Shown here one piece after another: positions 17,374 to 26,139 of a stretch of 64,000 nucleotides of DNA. Under the pieces are notes generated by a model. That model was not told the DNA's origin, ran no database searches, and saw only the letters and a list, made by a program, of their open reading frames with translations. The position numbers and the translations under genes were made by a program. Origin of the DNA: Planctomycetes bacterium MalM25 (GTDB taxonomy: Bacteria > Planctomycetota > Planctomycetia > Pirellulales > Lacipirellulaceae); the NCBI GenBank assembly GCA_007745835.1, contig CP036424.1, forward strand, positions 3,087,968 to 3,151,967, written 5' to 3'. Each line of letters opens with the position of its first letter. Position 1 is the stretch's first letter.

Positions 17374-19323
17374 ATGGCGAACATCAAACCCTTGCCACCC
17401 TTGGTGGTGAATCAGATCGCCGCGGGCGAGGTCGTGGAGCGTCCGGCGAGTGTCGTCAAGGAGCTGCTCGAGAACGCCATCGACTCGGGCGCGGGGCGGA
17501 TCGACGTGGCGATCGAGCAGGGGGGCGCGGCGCTCGTGCGGGTCGTTGACGACGGCTGCGGGATCGCCGCGGAGCAGCTCCCGCTGGCGGTCACGAACCA
17601 CGCCACCAGCAAGATCGCTTCGGCCGACGAGCTCTTCCGCGTCGGCACGCTCGGCTTCCGGGGCGAGGCGCTCGCGTCGATCGCGTCGGTCAGCCGGTTC
17701 ACCATCCGCAGCCATCGTGAAGGCGAGGACGGAGCGGAGCTGATCGTGAACGGCGGCCAGACCGAGGGGGTCACCCCCGCCGGCTGCCCGATCGGCACGA
17801 CGGTCGAGGTCCGCGACCTCTTCTACAACACGCCGGTCCGGCGGAAGTACCTGCGGACCGCGCAGACCGAGTCGGGGCACGTCTCCGAGGCGTTCGCGCG
17901 GGTTGCGCTCGCCCACCCCGGCGTCCACTTCACGCTGACGCACAACGGCCGCCTGCTGCACGACCTCCCCCCCTGTCCCGCCTCTCCTGAAACGGGCTCA
18001 CCGGAGACCGGCGAGGACACGGCGTGGCGGAAACGGATCGGCCTGCTGTTCGGCGAGGACCTGGCGGCGGCGTTGATCGCCGTCGAGAGCCACGACGAGC
18101 GTGAAGAGGGGACGGTGCGATTGAGCGGTTTCGTTGCGGACCCGACGCAGAGTCGCTCGCACGCGCGGATGCAGTACCTGCTGGTCAACGGCCGCGCGAT
18201 CCGCGACCGCTCGCTCCAGCACGCCCTCGGCGAAGCGTACCGTGGTCTGCTGCTCACGGGGCGTAAACCGATCTGCTTCCTCCGGTTGCAGATGCCGCCG
18301 GCCCTGGTCGACGTGAACGTCCACCCGCAGAAGCTCGAGGTCCGTTTCTCCGACTCGGGTCCGCTCTACAGCCAGCTGCTCGGCACGCTCCGATCGAGAT
18401 TCCTCGCTGCCGACCTCCGCGCCGGCGTCCCCGATAGCTCATCGTCCGAAGCCGACGATGGCGGGCACGCGGGTGATGCTGGCGAGCTCGTCGCTTGGGC
18501 GAAGCAGGGGCTCTCCGATCGGCAACGCCGCTTCGACGAAGCGGGATCGTCCGCCACACCGCACGCGCCCGCCTCCTCTCCCGGCTCGGCGCCCGATTTC
18601 AAGCCCTTCCCGTCGGCTGGTGAGCCGCTGTCGATGCACCGCTTCGATGCCGCGCGGCACACGGCCCCCGCGGCGTCGGTCGCCACGGCGCCGCAGCGTG
18701 TCGCCGCGGAACCCGACGGGGCGTTGGCGGAGCCCGCTCCCCCCCCCGCCGCGCTGCAGCTGCACAACCGTTACCTCGTCGTTGAGACCGAGGTGGGCCT
18801 CGAAGTCATCGACCAGCACGCTCTGCACGAGCGGGTCCTCTACGAGCAGCTGCGGACGCGCGTGCTCGCCGGCCCGCTGGAGACCCAGAAGCTGCTGGTC
18901 CCCGAGCCGGTCGATCTGACGCCAGCGGAGGCGGCGGCCGTTCTGGAAAACACGGAGCTGCTGAAATCGATCGGCCTGGAGGTGCAGCCTTTCGGCGGGG
19001 ACACGGTGCTGGTCGCCTCGTTCCCGGCGATGCTACGGCGGCTGACGCCGGCCGATACGCTGCGGGAGCTCGCCGCGCAGCTCGTCGAAGCGGGCACGGC
19101 GCCCGACACCCGCGGGGCGTCGCAGAGCGTGGTCGATGACCTGCTGGCCCTCATGAGCTGCAAGGCGGCGGTCAAGTACGGCGACCCCCTCACGCCCGAA
19201 GAGATCACCGCGTTGCTGGCCGCCCGCCCCGAGACCGAGAACCACCACCACTGCCCGCACGGCCGCCCGACGTCGCTCGTTTTCACCCGCGAGGAACTGG
19301 ATCGCCGTTTCCAGCGGATATAA
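17374..19323 (+). CDS. mutL: DNA mismatch repair protein MutL
   Basis: A 649-aa protein from ATG 17374, with GGAAGG 7 nt upstream. The N-terminal GHKL ATPase shows VVNQIAAGEVVERPASVVKE, then ELLENAIDSGA, DDGCGI and GFRGEAL, all MutL motifs. The transducer domain follows, with NVHPQKLEVRF. A Pro/Ala-rich linker spans ~350-460. The C-terminal dimerisation domain begins near NRYLVVETEVGLEVIDQHA. I did not see the DQHAxxERxxYE endonuclease motif in full: the text is DQHALHERVLYE, which does fit, so nicking activity is plausible. MutL links MutS mismatch recognition to strand removal. A weak stem (GCTGGG/CCCAGC, 19329-19353) follows the stop. Confidence 0.95.
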   Translation: MANIKPLPPLVVNQIAAGEVVERPASVVKELLENAIDSGAGRIDVAIEQGGAALVRVVDDGCGIAAEQLPLAVTNHATSKIASADELFRVGTLGFRGEALASIASVSRFTIRSHREGEDGAELIVNGGQTEGVTPAGCPIGTTVEVRDLFYNTPVRRKYLRTAQTESGHVSEAFARVALAHPGVHFTLTHNGRLLHDLPPCPASPETGSPETGEDTAWRKRIGLLFGEDLAAALIAVESHDEREEGTVRLSGFVADPTQSRSHARMQYLLVNGRAIRDRSLQHALGEAYRGLLLTGRKPICFLRLQMPPALVDVNVHPQKLEVRFSDSGPLYSQLLGTLRSRFLAADLRAGVPDSSSSEADDGGHAGDAGELVAWAKQGLSDRQRRFDEAGSSATPHAPASSPGSAPDFKPFPSAGEPLSMHRFDAARHTAPAASVATAPQRVAAEPDGALAEPAPPPAALQLHNRYLVVETEVGLEVIDQHALHERVLYEQLRTRVLAGPLETQKLLVPEPVDLTPAEAAAVLENTELLKSIGLEVQPFGGDTVLVASFPAMLRRLTPADTLRELAAQLVEAGTAPDTRGASQSVVDDLLALMSCKAAVKYGDPLTPEEITALLAARPETENHHHCPHGRPTSLVFTREELDRRFQRI

Positions 19324-19441
19324 CCGTTGCTGGGGCGCCGCCGTCGTCCCAGCGGCTAGCGATTCAGCGGACCGCGAGCGACAATGGGCCGTCACCTGCC
19401 CCGCAACCCACGACGTCTCCTCCAGCCTCGAGCCTCACCTC

Positions 19442-20944
19442 ATGATCTGCGTCGCGATCGGTCGCAGCCGGCACAAGCACATGCTGGCGGAGCACAAGCA
19501 CCTTGCCGAGCAGGGCGCGCAGCTCGTCGAGCTGCGGCTCGACTACATCAGCACCCGAGTGAACCTGCACCGCCTGCTGTCCGATCGCCCCACGCCGGTG
19601 ATCTGCACGTACCGGCGTGAGCAGGACGGCGGCAAGTTCGCCGGCACCGAAGAGCAGCGGATGATGATGATCCGCGAGGCGATCGCCCTGGGCGTCGATT
19701 ACATCGACATCGAAGAGGACATCGCCGACAAGGTCCCGCGCTACGGCAAGACCAAGCGGATCATCAGCTACCACAACTTCCGAAAAACCCCGGACGATCT
19801 TGAAGAGTTGCACGCCCGCATGGCGTCGATGGACGCGGACGTCATCAAGCTGGCGACCATGGCGCAGCGCCCGCACGACAACGTGCGGATGCTGGAGCTC
19901 ATCAAGAACTCGGAAGTGCCCACCGCCGGCATGTGCATGGGCGACATCGGCACGCCTTCGCGGATCCTCGGGGCCAAGTTCGGCGCACCGTTCACGTACG
20001 CGACGTTCCACCACGAGCGGGCCCTCGCCCCGGGGCAGCTCAGCTACCAGCAGATGAACGAGGTGTACGGCTACGAGCGGATCACCGCCGACACGGACGT
20101 CTACGGCGTGGTGGCCGACCCGGTGGCTCACAGCCTCAGCCCACAGATCCACAACGCCGCGTTCCATAAATCGGACACGAACGCCGTCTACCTGCCCTTC
20201 CGCGTTCCGGCCGACTCGCTGGCCGAGTTCGTCTCGGACGCGCCGAAGCTTGGATTGAAGGGGTTGAGCGTCACGATCCCCCACAAGGAGGCGATCGCCT
20301 CCCACCTGACGAAGGTCGATCCGGCCGCCAAGGGGATCGCCGCGGTCAACACGGTCGTCCTCCGCGATGGCGAGATCATCGGCTACAACACCGACTACAA
20401 GGCGGCGATCGACGCCTTGGAGGTCGGCCTGATGCCGCCCGGCGAGAAGCCGATCCCGGGAAGCGGGAGCCGCCTCTCCGGCAAGCGGGTGCTCGTGCTC
20501 GGCGCCGGCGGGGTGTCGCGGGCGCTCCTGTATGGTCTTCAGAAGCGGGGCGCCTCGACGATCGTCGCCAGCCGCACGAAGGAACGCGCCGAGAAGCTCG
20601 CCAAGGAGTTCGGCGGCCGCGCCGTCGAGTGGGCCGCCCGCCACAACATGGACGCCGACGTGCTGGTCAACGGCACGCCGATCGGCATGCACCCGAACGT
20701 CGACGAATCGCCCTTCAACAAGGCGCACCTGAAGCCCTCGCTCGTGGTGTTCGACACGGTCTACAACCCCGAGTCGACCCTCCTGGTCAAAGAGGCCCGC
20801 GAGCACGGCTGTCGCATCGTGACGGGGGTCGAGATGTTCGTCGGTCAGGCGGAGCTGCAATACCGGCTGTTCACTGGCGCAGACGCCCCCGAGGGGGTCA
20901 TGCGCGAGACTCTCAAGCGGGCCATCGGGCCGGTGAAGTACTAG
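19442..20944 (+). CDS. aroDE: Bifunctional 3-dehydroquinate dehydratase (type I) / shikimate dehydrogenase
   Basis: A 500-aa fusion. Residues 1-~215 are a type I DHQ dehydratase: VELRLDYI at the start, the catalytic His in ISYHNF and the Schiff-base Lys in VIKLATMA. Residues ~220-490 are shikimate dehydrogenase: HSLSPQIHNAAF, the catalytic Lys in SVTIPHKE, YNTDY, and the NADP-binding VLGAGGVSRALLYGL. The two halves catalyse consecutive shikimate-pathway steps (3-dehydroquinate to 3-dehydroshikimate to shikimate). The fusion is known from plants, Chlamydia and planctomycetes. The next gene is shikimate kinase, the following step, 70 nt downstream. Confidence 0.95.
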   Translation: MICVAIGRSRHKHMLAEHKHLAEQGAQLVELRLDYISTRVNLHRLLSDRPTPVICTYRREQDGGKFAGTEEQRMMMIREAIALGVDYIDIEEDIADKVPRYGKTKRIISYHNFRKTPDDLEELHARMASMDADVIKLATMAQRPHDNVRMLELIKNSEVPTAGMCMGDIGTPSRILGAKFGAPFTYATFHHERALAPGQLSYQQMNEVYGYERITADTDVYGVVADPVAHSLSPQIHNAAFHKSDTNAVYLPFRVPADSLAEFVSDAPKLGLKGLSVTIPHKEAIASHLTKVDPAAKGIAAVNTVVLRDGEIIGYNTDYKAAIDALEVGLMPPGEKPIPGSGSRLSGKRVLVLGAGGVSRALLYGLQKRGASTIVASRTKERAEKLAKEFGGRAVEWAARHNMDADVLVNGTPIGMHPNVDESPFNKAHLKPSLVVFDTVYNPESTLLVKEAREHGCRIVTGVEMFVGQAELQYRLFTGADAPEGVMRETLKRAIGPVKY

Positions 20945-20949
20945 GGAGC

Positions 20950-20977
20950 TGTCAGCTATCAGCGATCAGCCGTCAGC
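20950..20977. repeat. Heptad tandem repeat between aroDE and aroK
   Basis: Four consecutive 7-mers of the form NNTCAGC (TGTCAGC, TATCAGC, GATCAGC, CGTCAGC) begin 6 nt after the aroDE stop. They resemble short tandemly repeated repetitive sequences. They fall where the aroK ribosome-binding region and start would be expected. Confidence 0.7.
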
Positions 20978-21014
20978 AGACCGAGCCCCCTACGCCGCAA
21001 CGCGTGTCTTCCTG

Positions 21015-21527
21015 ATGGGATACCGTGGCTGCGGTAAGAGCACCGTCGCGCGATTGCTGGCGGAGCGACTCGACTGGCAGGCGATCGACTCGGACGACGA
21101 GATCGAGCACGAGGCGGGCGTCAGCATCGCCGAGATGTTCGCAACGCAAGGGGAGCCCGCGTTCCGCGACCTCGAAGAGCGTGTCGTCGCCCGGCTTGCG
21201 CAGCGCGAGAAGACGGTCGTCGCCCTCGGGGGCGGAGCCGTGCTGCGGGAAGAGACCCGCGACCGCCTCGGTGCGGCGGGACCGGTCGTCTGGCTCACCG
21301 CTTCGGCCGAGACCCTGGCAGCCCGCATCGCGGGCGACGCCTCCTCCGCCGACCGACGACCCAGCCTGACCGGACAATCCGGCGCCGCGGGTCTGGGAGA
21401 AGTCGAGCGGGTGTTGGCCGAACGGGAGCCGATTTACCGAGACTGTGCTACCGTTGCGATGGACGCCGACGGCCGCACACCCGCGGCAATCGCCGACGAA
21501 ATCGCCGCCTGGCTGCAGGGCGGATAG
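21015..21527 (+). CDS. aroK: Shikimate kinase
   Basis: A 170-aa kinase that phosphorylates shikimate at O3 with ATP, the step after the AroE half of the preceding gene. It has Walker A GYRGCGKST, the substrate-binding DSDDEIE, the FRDLEE motif and the ALGGGAVLREETR glycine-rich loop. The start is uncertain. ATG 21015 removes the usual first beta-strand, yet the upstream codons read TRVFL directly before MGYRG, matching that strand. Going left the frame is open to 20937 with no ATG, GTG or TTG. Real translation may begin at a non-standard codon (e.g. CTG 20949) within the heptad repeat. Confidence 0.88.
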   Translation: MGYRGCGKSTVARLLAERLDWQAIDSDDEIEHEAGVSIAEMFATQGEPAFRDLEERVVARLAQREKTVVALGGGAVLREETRDRLGAAGPVVWLTASAETLAARIAGDASSADRRPSLTGQSGAAGLGEVERVLAEREPIYRDCATVAMDADGRTPAAIADEIAAWLQGG

Positions 21528-21562
21528 CCAACCAGCAGGCCCCGGAGGGGCGACTCCGCACC

Positions 21563-22897
21563 GTGATCGACACACTGATCTTTATCGTCGCCGCGCTGGT
21601 CGCTTCGCTCGCGAACGCGGCGACCTACGAGTGGGCCTGGAACCGCCGGCGGATCAGCCCCTGGCAGCCGACGCCCGAGGGCGTGGCGCGACGCTCCTGG
21701 CTCGATTGCTTGCCGATCGTTGGCTGGGTCCGACTCCGCCGCGACGCGGGCGCGCTGGGCGCCGGTTTTTGGGTCCGGCCGATGGTGGTCGAGGCCCTCT
21801 TCGCGGTGGCGATGGTGGGGCTCTTCGCTTGGGAGGTCGAGCACCGCGGCCTCATCACCCCTCAAGAGCCCCTCGCCACGACCGCCTTGGCGTTGTCGAG
21901 CCCGTGGCAGGGCTACCTGCTGCACTTCGTGCTCGCCGGGCTGATGCTCGTAGCGACGCTGATCGACCTCGACGAGAAGACAATCCCCGACCAGATCACC
22001 GTGCCGGGCATGTTGATTGCCTTGTTGCTGGCGACCTTGTTCCCCTATGGGCACCTGCCCAACGTTGAAGAACGCCTCTTCCGCCCGGCGGTCGCCGAGC
22101 CGCTCAAGCCGCTCAAGGGGCCGCCCCTCGTCGGCGTCGAGGGGGCGCCGATCTATGTCGAGCCGACCCACGTCAACGCCCCCAACGAATGGCCGACCAG
22201 CCTCGACGGCGGTCAGCAGAACCATCGCTCGCTGCTGCTCGGCCTCGGCTGCTTCGGTCTCTGGTGCTTCGCCCTCACGCCCCGCTACTGGCGGACACGG
22301 CGGGGCGTGCTGTTCGGGCTGGTCGTCCTGCTGCGGCGCGCGGCGCGCGAACTCCGCCTACGACCGCTGCGTGAGATCCTCATCGGGGGCGTGCTGGCGA
22401 TCACCTGCGTCTGGTTCACCGGCGGGGCGGCGTGGCAGGGGCTGCTGACGGCGCTGGTGGGGATGGTCGTGTCGGGCGCGATGGTGTGGGCCGTGCGGAT
22501 CGTTGGCTCGGCAGCCCTAGGGCGCGAGGCGATGGGGTTCGGCGACGTGACCCTCATGTTCATGGTCGGCGCGTTCCTCGGCTGGCAGGCGGGGCTGACG
22601 ATCTTCTTTCTGGCGCCCTTCGCCGCGCTGATCATCGGCCTGCTGCAGCTCGTGCTGCGGCGTGAGGACGAGATCCCGTACGGCCCGTTCCTCTGCCTGG
22701 CGGCGGCGTTCGTGGTCGTCCGCTGGGGCGACGTCTGGCGTGCGGGCGAGGTTTACTTCTCGATGGGCGCGGTCCTTCCGGTGGTGCTGGTTGTGTGCCT
22801 CGGCATGCTGGGGGTGCTGCTGGCGATCTGGCGACAATTCAAGCTGCGGGTGCTGGGGATAAGCGAAGATTGGGACGACGAAGTCGATCCCGCCTGA
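21563..22897 (+). CDS. A24-type prepilin peptidase, enlarged and lacking the Cys motif
   Basis: A 444-aa polytopic membrane protein from GTG 21563. Two aspartates of the A24 aspartic peptidase family are visible: LIDLDEKTIPD and, after a long insertion, GFGDVTLMFMVGAFLGW (GxGD motif). The IPYGPFLCLAA segment is also typical. The N-terminal methylase-like part lacks the CxxC pairs (its one local Cys is in SWLDCLP) and the family phrase appears degenerate. About 130 extra residues with additional hydrophobic stretches lie between the two Asp motifs; usual length is ~260-290. It may process the TadE-like pseudopilins encoded at 25.7-27.7 kb (inference). Confidence 0.82.
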   Translation: MIDTLIFIVAALVASLANAATYEWAWNRRRISPWQPTPEGVARRSWLDCLPIVGWVRLRRDAGALGAGFWVRPMVVEALFAVAMVGLFAWEVEHRGLITPQEPLATTALALSSPWQGYLLHFVLAGLMLVATLIDLDEKTIPDQITVPGMLIALLLATLFPYGHLPNVEERLFRPAVAEPLKPLKGPPLVGVEGAPIYVEPTHVNAPNEWPTSLDGGQQNHRSLLLGLGCFGLWCFALTPRYWRTRRGVLFGLVVLLRRAARELRLRPLREILIGGVLAITCVWFTGGAAWQGLLTALVGMVVSGAMVWAVRIVGSAALGREAMGFGDVTLMFMVGAFLGWQAGLTIFFLAPFAALIIGLLQLVLRREDEIPYGPFLCLAAAFVVVRWGDVWRAGEVYFSMGAVLPVVLVVCLGMLGVLLAIWRQFKLRVLGISEDWDDEVDPA

Positions 22898-22915
22898 GCC
22901 CGCCCCGCCCGACCC

Positions 22916-23386
22916 ATGCCGCTGCTGGAATCGATCACCGACCTCCGGTCCGGCGCCGAGACGCTCCGCACACGCCGTTACGGCGTGATCGAAACCCGCG
23001 GGGGCGAACTCGTCGGGGTCACGCTGAGGCCGTGGCCGCACCTGCTGTCGCTGCGAGAGCTTTGGCCCCGTGGCGAGCGCTGGCGTCCCGGAGGGCCGGA
23101 AGACCGCTGCCGACTTTACTACAACCAGCCGCGCGGCCACGAGCGGTTCCTCGCACTGCGGTACGTCGCCTGCACCGCTGGCGCCAGCTACAGCACTTTC
23201 CGGCGGGCCCTGACCGTGCTCGACCAGATCGCCGAGATGAAGCGGGTCGACGCCCTGCTCTGCGACGCCGCGAACAAGCGGCTCTCCGAGCGTTTCCTCC
23301 GCCGCATGGGCTGGGAGCCGCACGCGGCGGCCTGGGGGCGGCGGAACTATATCCGGCGTTTCTACGGCGTGTACCCGACGACCTGA
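22916..23386 (+). CDS. Conserved-looking hypothetical protein, possibly GNAT-like
   Basis: A 156-aa soluble protein starting 18 nt after the prepilin peptidase, in the same direction. It is basic and Arg-rich. The C-terminal stretch NKRLSERFLRRMGWEPH and the closing YIRRFYGVYP resemble the last helix and strand of GNAT acetyltransferases, where a similar grammar (helix, then GF/GW, then strand) is common. The acetyl-CoA loop is not clear, so the assignment is a suggestion only. Confidence 0.6.
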   Translation: MPLLESITDLRSGAETLRTRRYGVIETRGGELVGVTLRPWPHLLSLRELWPRGERWRPGGPEDRCRLYYNQPRGHERFLALRYVACTAGASYSTFRRALTVLDQIAEMKRVDALLCDAANKRLSERFLRRMGWEPHAAAWGRRNYIRRFYGVYPTT

Positions 23387-23461
23387 GGTGGGCTTGGCTG
23401 GCTCCGTGGCGGTTGCTACGGTCCGCCCCGCGTCCATTTTCACGCCGAAAGCCGCGATCCC

Positions 23462-24307
23462 ATGCCGCCCCGTTCGGTCCGTCTGTTGCTCGTCTGCCTG
23501 TCGCTCATGGCGACCGGGTGCGGGCGTGTCGTTTTTAGGCCCGACGACGCGGTCGCGGGTCAGCCGCAGCCGGTCACGCTCACCTACGACCAGCAGCAGC
23601 AGATCGCCCAGCGCGAGCAGGAGATGCAACGTCGGGCCGATCAGCTCGACCGCGACAACCAAGAGCTCGAAACGATGCTCGCCCAGTCGCGTCAGCAGGT
23701 GCAGCTGCTCGGAGATCAAATCACGGCAACCCAGGGGCAACTCCGCTCCGCCAGCGAGCAGCTCGCCGCCTCGCAGACCGATAACTCGCAGCTCCGCGAA
23801 CGGACCGAAGAACTGCTCGCCTCGAACGAGCGTCAAACACGCACGATCGGTTTCGCGCCGAACAGCTCGCTGCTCGAACCGATCCGACTGCGCAACCTTC
23901 CGGGCGTTGAGGTCCGCCAGGACGGGGACGTGATCCGCGTCGCCCTGCCGGCAGACCAGGTCTTTTACACCGCGTCGGCGCAGATGCAGCCGACCGGCGA
24001 GCGGCTCACCGCGACGGTCGCCACGCAGCTGGCCGAGGCTTATCCCGATCACCGGATCGGCATCGAAGGGCACACTGACGGAGCCCCGATCTCCTCGCCC
24101 CAGCACCCCAGCAGCCACCACCTGTCGGTCGCCCAAGCGACCGCCGTGTACGACGCGCTGCGGCGGACCGGGATGCCGGCGGCCCAGATGTTCGTGATCG
24201 GGCACGGTTCGAACCACCCGCTGGTCTCCAACGCGACCGAAGCGGGTCGCCAGAAGAACCGCCGGCTTGAGATGGTGGTCTACCCCGAGACGGTTCGGCG
24301 GCGATAG
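23462..24307 (+). CDS. OmpA-family peptidoglycan-binding lipoprotein
   Basis: A 281-aa protein. The N-terminus ends in a lipobox (LSLMATGC, Cys ~20). Residues ~40-125 are a Gln/Glu-rich coiled coil with few hydrophobic breaks. The C-terminal OmpA domain (~150-275) has FYTASAQMQPTGE, IGIEGHTDG and RQKNRRLEMVVYP, which bind the diaminopimelate of peptidoglycan. It probably tethers the outer membrane to the cell wall. It lies between an unknown gene and hisH, with 75 nt upstream. Confidence 0.9.
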   Translation: MPPRSVRLLLVCLSLMATGCGRVVFRPDDAVAGQPQPVTLTYDQQQQIAQREQEMQRRADQLDRDNQELETMLAQSRQQVQLLGDQITATQGQLRSASEQLAASQTDNSQLRERTEELLASNERQTRTIGFAPNSSLLEPIRLRNLPGVEVRQDGDVIRVALPADQVFYTASAQMQPTGERLTATVATQLAEAYPDHRIGIEGHTDGAPISSPQHPSSHHLSVAQATAVYDALRRTGMPAAQMFVIGHGSNHPLVSNATEAGRQKNRRLEMVVYPETVRRR

Positions 24308-24454
24308 AAACGGTCTCGGGCTTCGCCCCCCCGAGCGAACATGCTGGTCAGTGGGTCTGTCTAGAATCGCAGCGAGTGGGGGGGCACAATGGTGTGCAGT
24401 CTGTCGCTCCCAGTGATTCCCAAGGCCCGCAGCCTGCATCCGAAGCCTCCTGCC

Positions 24455-25084
24455 GTGATCGTCATCGTCGACTTCGGACTCGGCAACCTCCGCAGCGTGC
24501 AGAAAGCGTTGGAGAAGGTCGGCCACGAGGCGACCATCGCGCGCGATCCGTCCGAGCTGGCGAACGCCGAGCGGGTGATCCTGCCGGGCGTGGGGGCGTC
24601 GGCCGACGCACTGGCCGCGGTCCGCGAGCGTGGACTGGAAACGCCGCTCAAGGCGTTCATCGACTCCGGGCGGCCCTTCCTGGGCATCTGCCTCGGCCTC
24701 CAGATGCTGTTCGAGTGGAGCTACGAGGACGGCGAGCACCGCGGGCTGGGCGTGCTGCCGGGCAAGGTCGTCCGCTTCGAGGTCCCACGCGAGTTGAAGG
24801 TCCCACACATGGGCTGGAACCAGGTCCAGTTCGCCAACCGCCCGCCGATTTTCGCCGGAATCGAAGAGGGCGAGCACTTCTATTTCGTTCACTCATACCA
24901 CGTGGTGACCGAAGAGCGTTCGATCGTCGCCACCGAGACCGACTACGGCGGACCGTTCTGCTCGAGCGTCTGGCGTGACAACTTGTTCGCCACGCAGTTC
25001 CACCCCGAGAAGAGCCAGCGGGCCGGCCTGCGGGTGCTGAAGAACTTCGCCGAGCTGCCTCTTGGCGCCGGCGTGACGGGGTGA
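24455..25084 (+). CDS. hisH: Imidazole glycerol phosphate synthase, glutaminase subunit
   Basis: A 209-aa class I glutamine amidotransferase. The GTG at 24455 gives the standard N-terminus ([15 protein letters not shown]); an ATG at 24389 would add 22 unrelated residues although a G-run precedes it. The nucleophile is Cys79 in GICLGLQ, and the His/Glu pair is in FHPEKSQ. HisH releases ammonia from glutamine for HisF, forming the imidazole ring of histidine and AICAR. No hisF or hisA lies next to it, so the pathway is scattered. A -10-like TAGAAT lies at 24362-24367 without a clear -35. Confidence 0.93.
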   Translation: MIVIVDFGLGNLRSVQKALEKVGHEATIARDPSELANAERVILPGVGASADALAAVRERGLETPLKAFIDSGRPFLGICLGLQMLFEWSYEDGEHRGLGVLPGKVVRFEVPRELKVPHMGWNQVQFANRPPIFAGIEEGEHFYFVHSYHVVTEERSIVATETDYGGPFCSSVWRDNLFATQFHPEKSQRAGLRVLKNFAELPLGAGVTG

Positions 25085-25085
25085 G

Positions 25086-25102
25086 GTCACACTGTTTGTG
25101 AC
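25086..25102. promoter_or_regulatory. Palindrome just after hisH
   Basis: GTCACA and TGTGAC are perfect 6-bp arms around CTGTT, immediately after the hisH stop. There is no T-run, so it is not a classic terminator. It may be an operator for the following gene (GTG 25234) or a chance hairpin. Confidence 0.25.
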
Positions 25103-25233
25103 GACGGCGCCGGTCGCGAGACGCGGAGTCAGCGGGTCTGGGCCTCGGATCTCCGTATCCACGTCGGGGCGAGAGCTAGGGTTGCTGCAAGCGCCTTCGT
25201 GCGCGACAGCGATCCCCTCCGCGGAGACTTGCC

Positions 25234-25674
25234 GTGACGTCGCCAACGCACAAACGGAAGCAGAAGTTCATCGACCCCGAGGTCCAAGGCGCCCTCGCCC
25301 GCCGCATCGGCGTGCACTGGCTGCTGTACACGCTCGTGGCGTCGGTCCTGGTCGTCGGCCTCAAATGGTTGGCGAACCCCTTTGTCCCGATCACGGAGCA
25401 CGCGATCGAGGCCTGGTGGACCTACGGGCCGTTGCTGCTGGTCCTGATCTGCCTCGCGCCGATCTTCATCTACGACTCGGTGAAGCTGAGCAATCGCTTC
25501 ACGGGCCCCATGATGCGGATCCGCCAAGCGACGAAGTCGCTGGCCAAGGGCGAGCGGGTCCGTCCCCTCACCTTCCGCGGCGACGATTTCTGGCAAGACC
25601 TCGCCAAGGACTTCAACCAGATCGTCGACCGCTACGAGCCCAACGACGATAAGCCGAACGAGCCCTCGGCCTGA
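25234..25674 (+). CDS. Small membrane protein with HAMP-like segment
   Basis: A 146-aa protein from GTG 25234. Two transmembrane helices (~28-47 and ~65-85) are followed by a HAMP-like cytoplasmic stretch: RFTGPMMRIRQATKSLAKGE, then RPLTFRGDDFWQDLAKDFNQ. The P-x-x-R-I start and DDF/DEF pattern match HAMP domains of chemoreceptors and kinases, but no output domain follows. It sits 37 nt upstream of TadE-like genes and may be part of that cluster. Function unknown. Confidence 0.7.
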   Translation: MTSPTHKRKQKFIDPEVQGALARRIGVHWLLYTLVASVLVVGLKWLANPFVPITEHAIEAWWTYGPLLLVLICLAPIFIYDSVKLSNRFTGPMMRIRQATKSLAKGERVRPLTFRGDDFWQDLAKDFNQIVDRYEPNDDKPNEPSA

Positions 25675-25711
25675 CTCGCCCGAACCCACCGCTAACCCCC
25701 GCCACTCCGCC

Positions 25712-26134
25712 GTGATCCGTCACGCCAAGAAAACGACGAGCAGGCGTCGTCCGCACCGCCGCGGCGTCGCCGCGACCGAGTTCGCGATCTGCTTGCCCGT
25801 GTTGCTGCTGTTGCTGCTCGGGACGATCGAGTGCTGCACGATGATCTTCCTCAAGCAGACGCTGGCGATCGCGGCCTACGAGGGGGGGCACACGGCGCTG
25901 ATGCCGGCCGCCACGACGGCCGACGCCAGGAACACCTGCAACCAGATCCTCAACGATCGGCAGGTTCGCTCCGGCAGCGTGCAATTCGTCCCGGCGAACC
26001 TCGACAGTGTCGCGGAGGGCGACTACTTCGAAGTCCGCGTCTCGGCTCCAACCAACGCCAACCAGGTTGTCCCGCTCAGCTTCTTCGGCAGCCAGACGCT
26101 TCAGGCGTCGGCCGTCTTCATGAAAGAGATCTGA
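25712..26134 (+). CDS. TadE-like pseudopilin (copy 1)
   Basis: A 140-aa protein. A basic leader (RRRPHRRG) precedes VAATEFAICLPVLLLLLLGT, the TadE motif: a Gly before the cleavage point, Glu at +5 and then a hydrophobic helix. A C-terminal globular region of ~80 residues follows. Such minor pseudopilins belong to Flp/Tad pilus systems and are cleaved by a prepilin peptidase. A TadG-like gene follows after 5 nt and a second TadE gene after that, so the three form one operon. Confidence 0.85.
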   Translation: MIRHAKKTTSRRRPHRRGVAATEFAICLPVLLLLLLGTIECCTMIFLKQTLAIAAYEGGHTALMPAATTADARNTCNQILNDRQVRSGSVQFVPANLDSVAEGDYFEVRVSAPTNANQVVPLSFFGSQTLQASAVFMKEI

Positions 26135-26139
26135 CCCCC

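Noticed and set aside
20950-20977. Heptad repeat as a possible CRISPR array
   Set aside because: Units are 7 nt with no spacers, so it cannot be a CRISPR array.
24389-24454. ATG 24389 as the hisH start
   Set aside because: It adds 22 residues that do not resemble any HisH N-terminus; GTG 24455 gives the standard start, although 24389 is preceded by a G-rich stretch.
22517-24892. 791-codon minus-strand frame across the prepilin peptidase, OmpA and hisH genes
   Set aside because: It covers several real plus-strand genes with recognisable motifs and has none itself.
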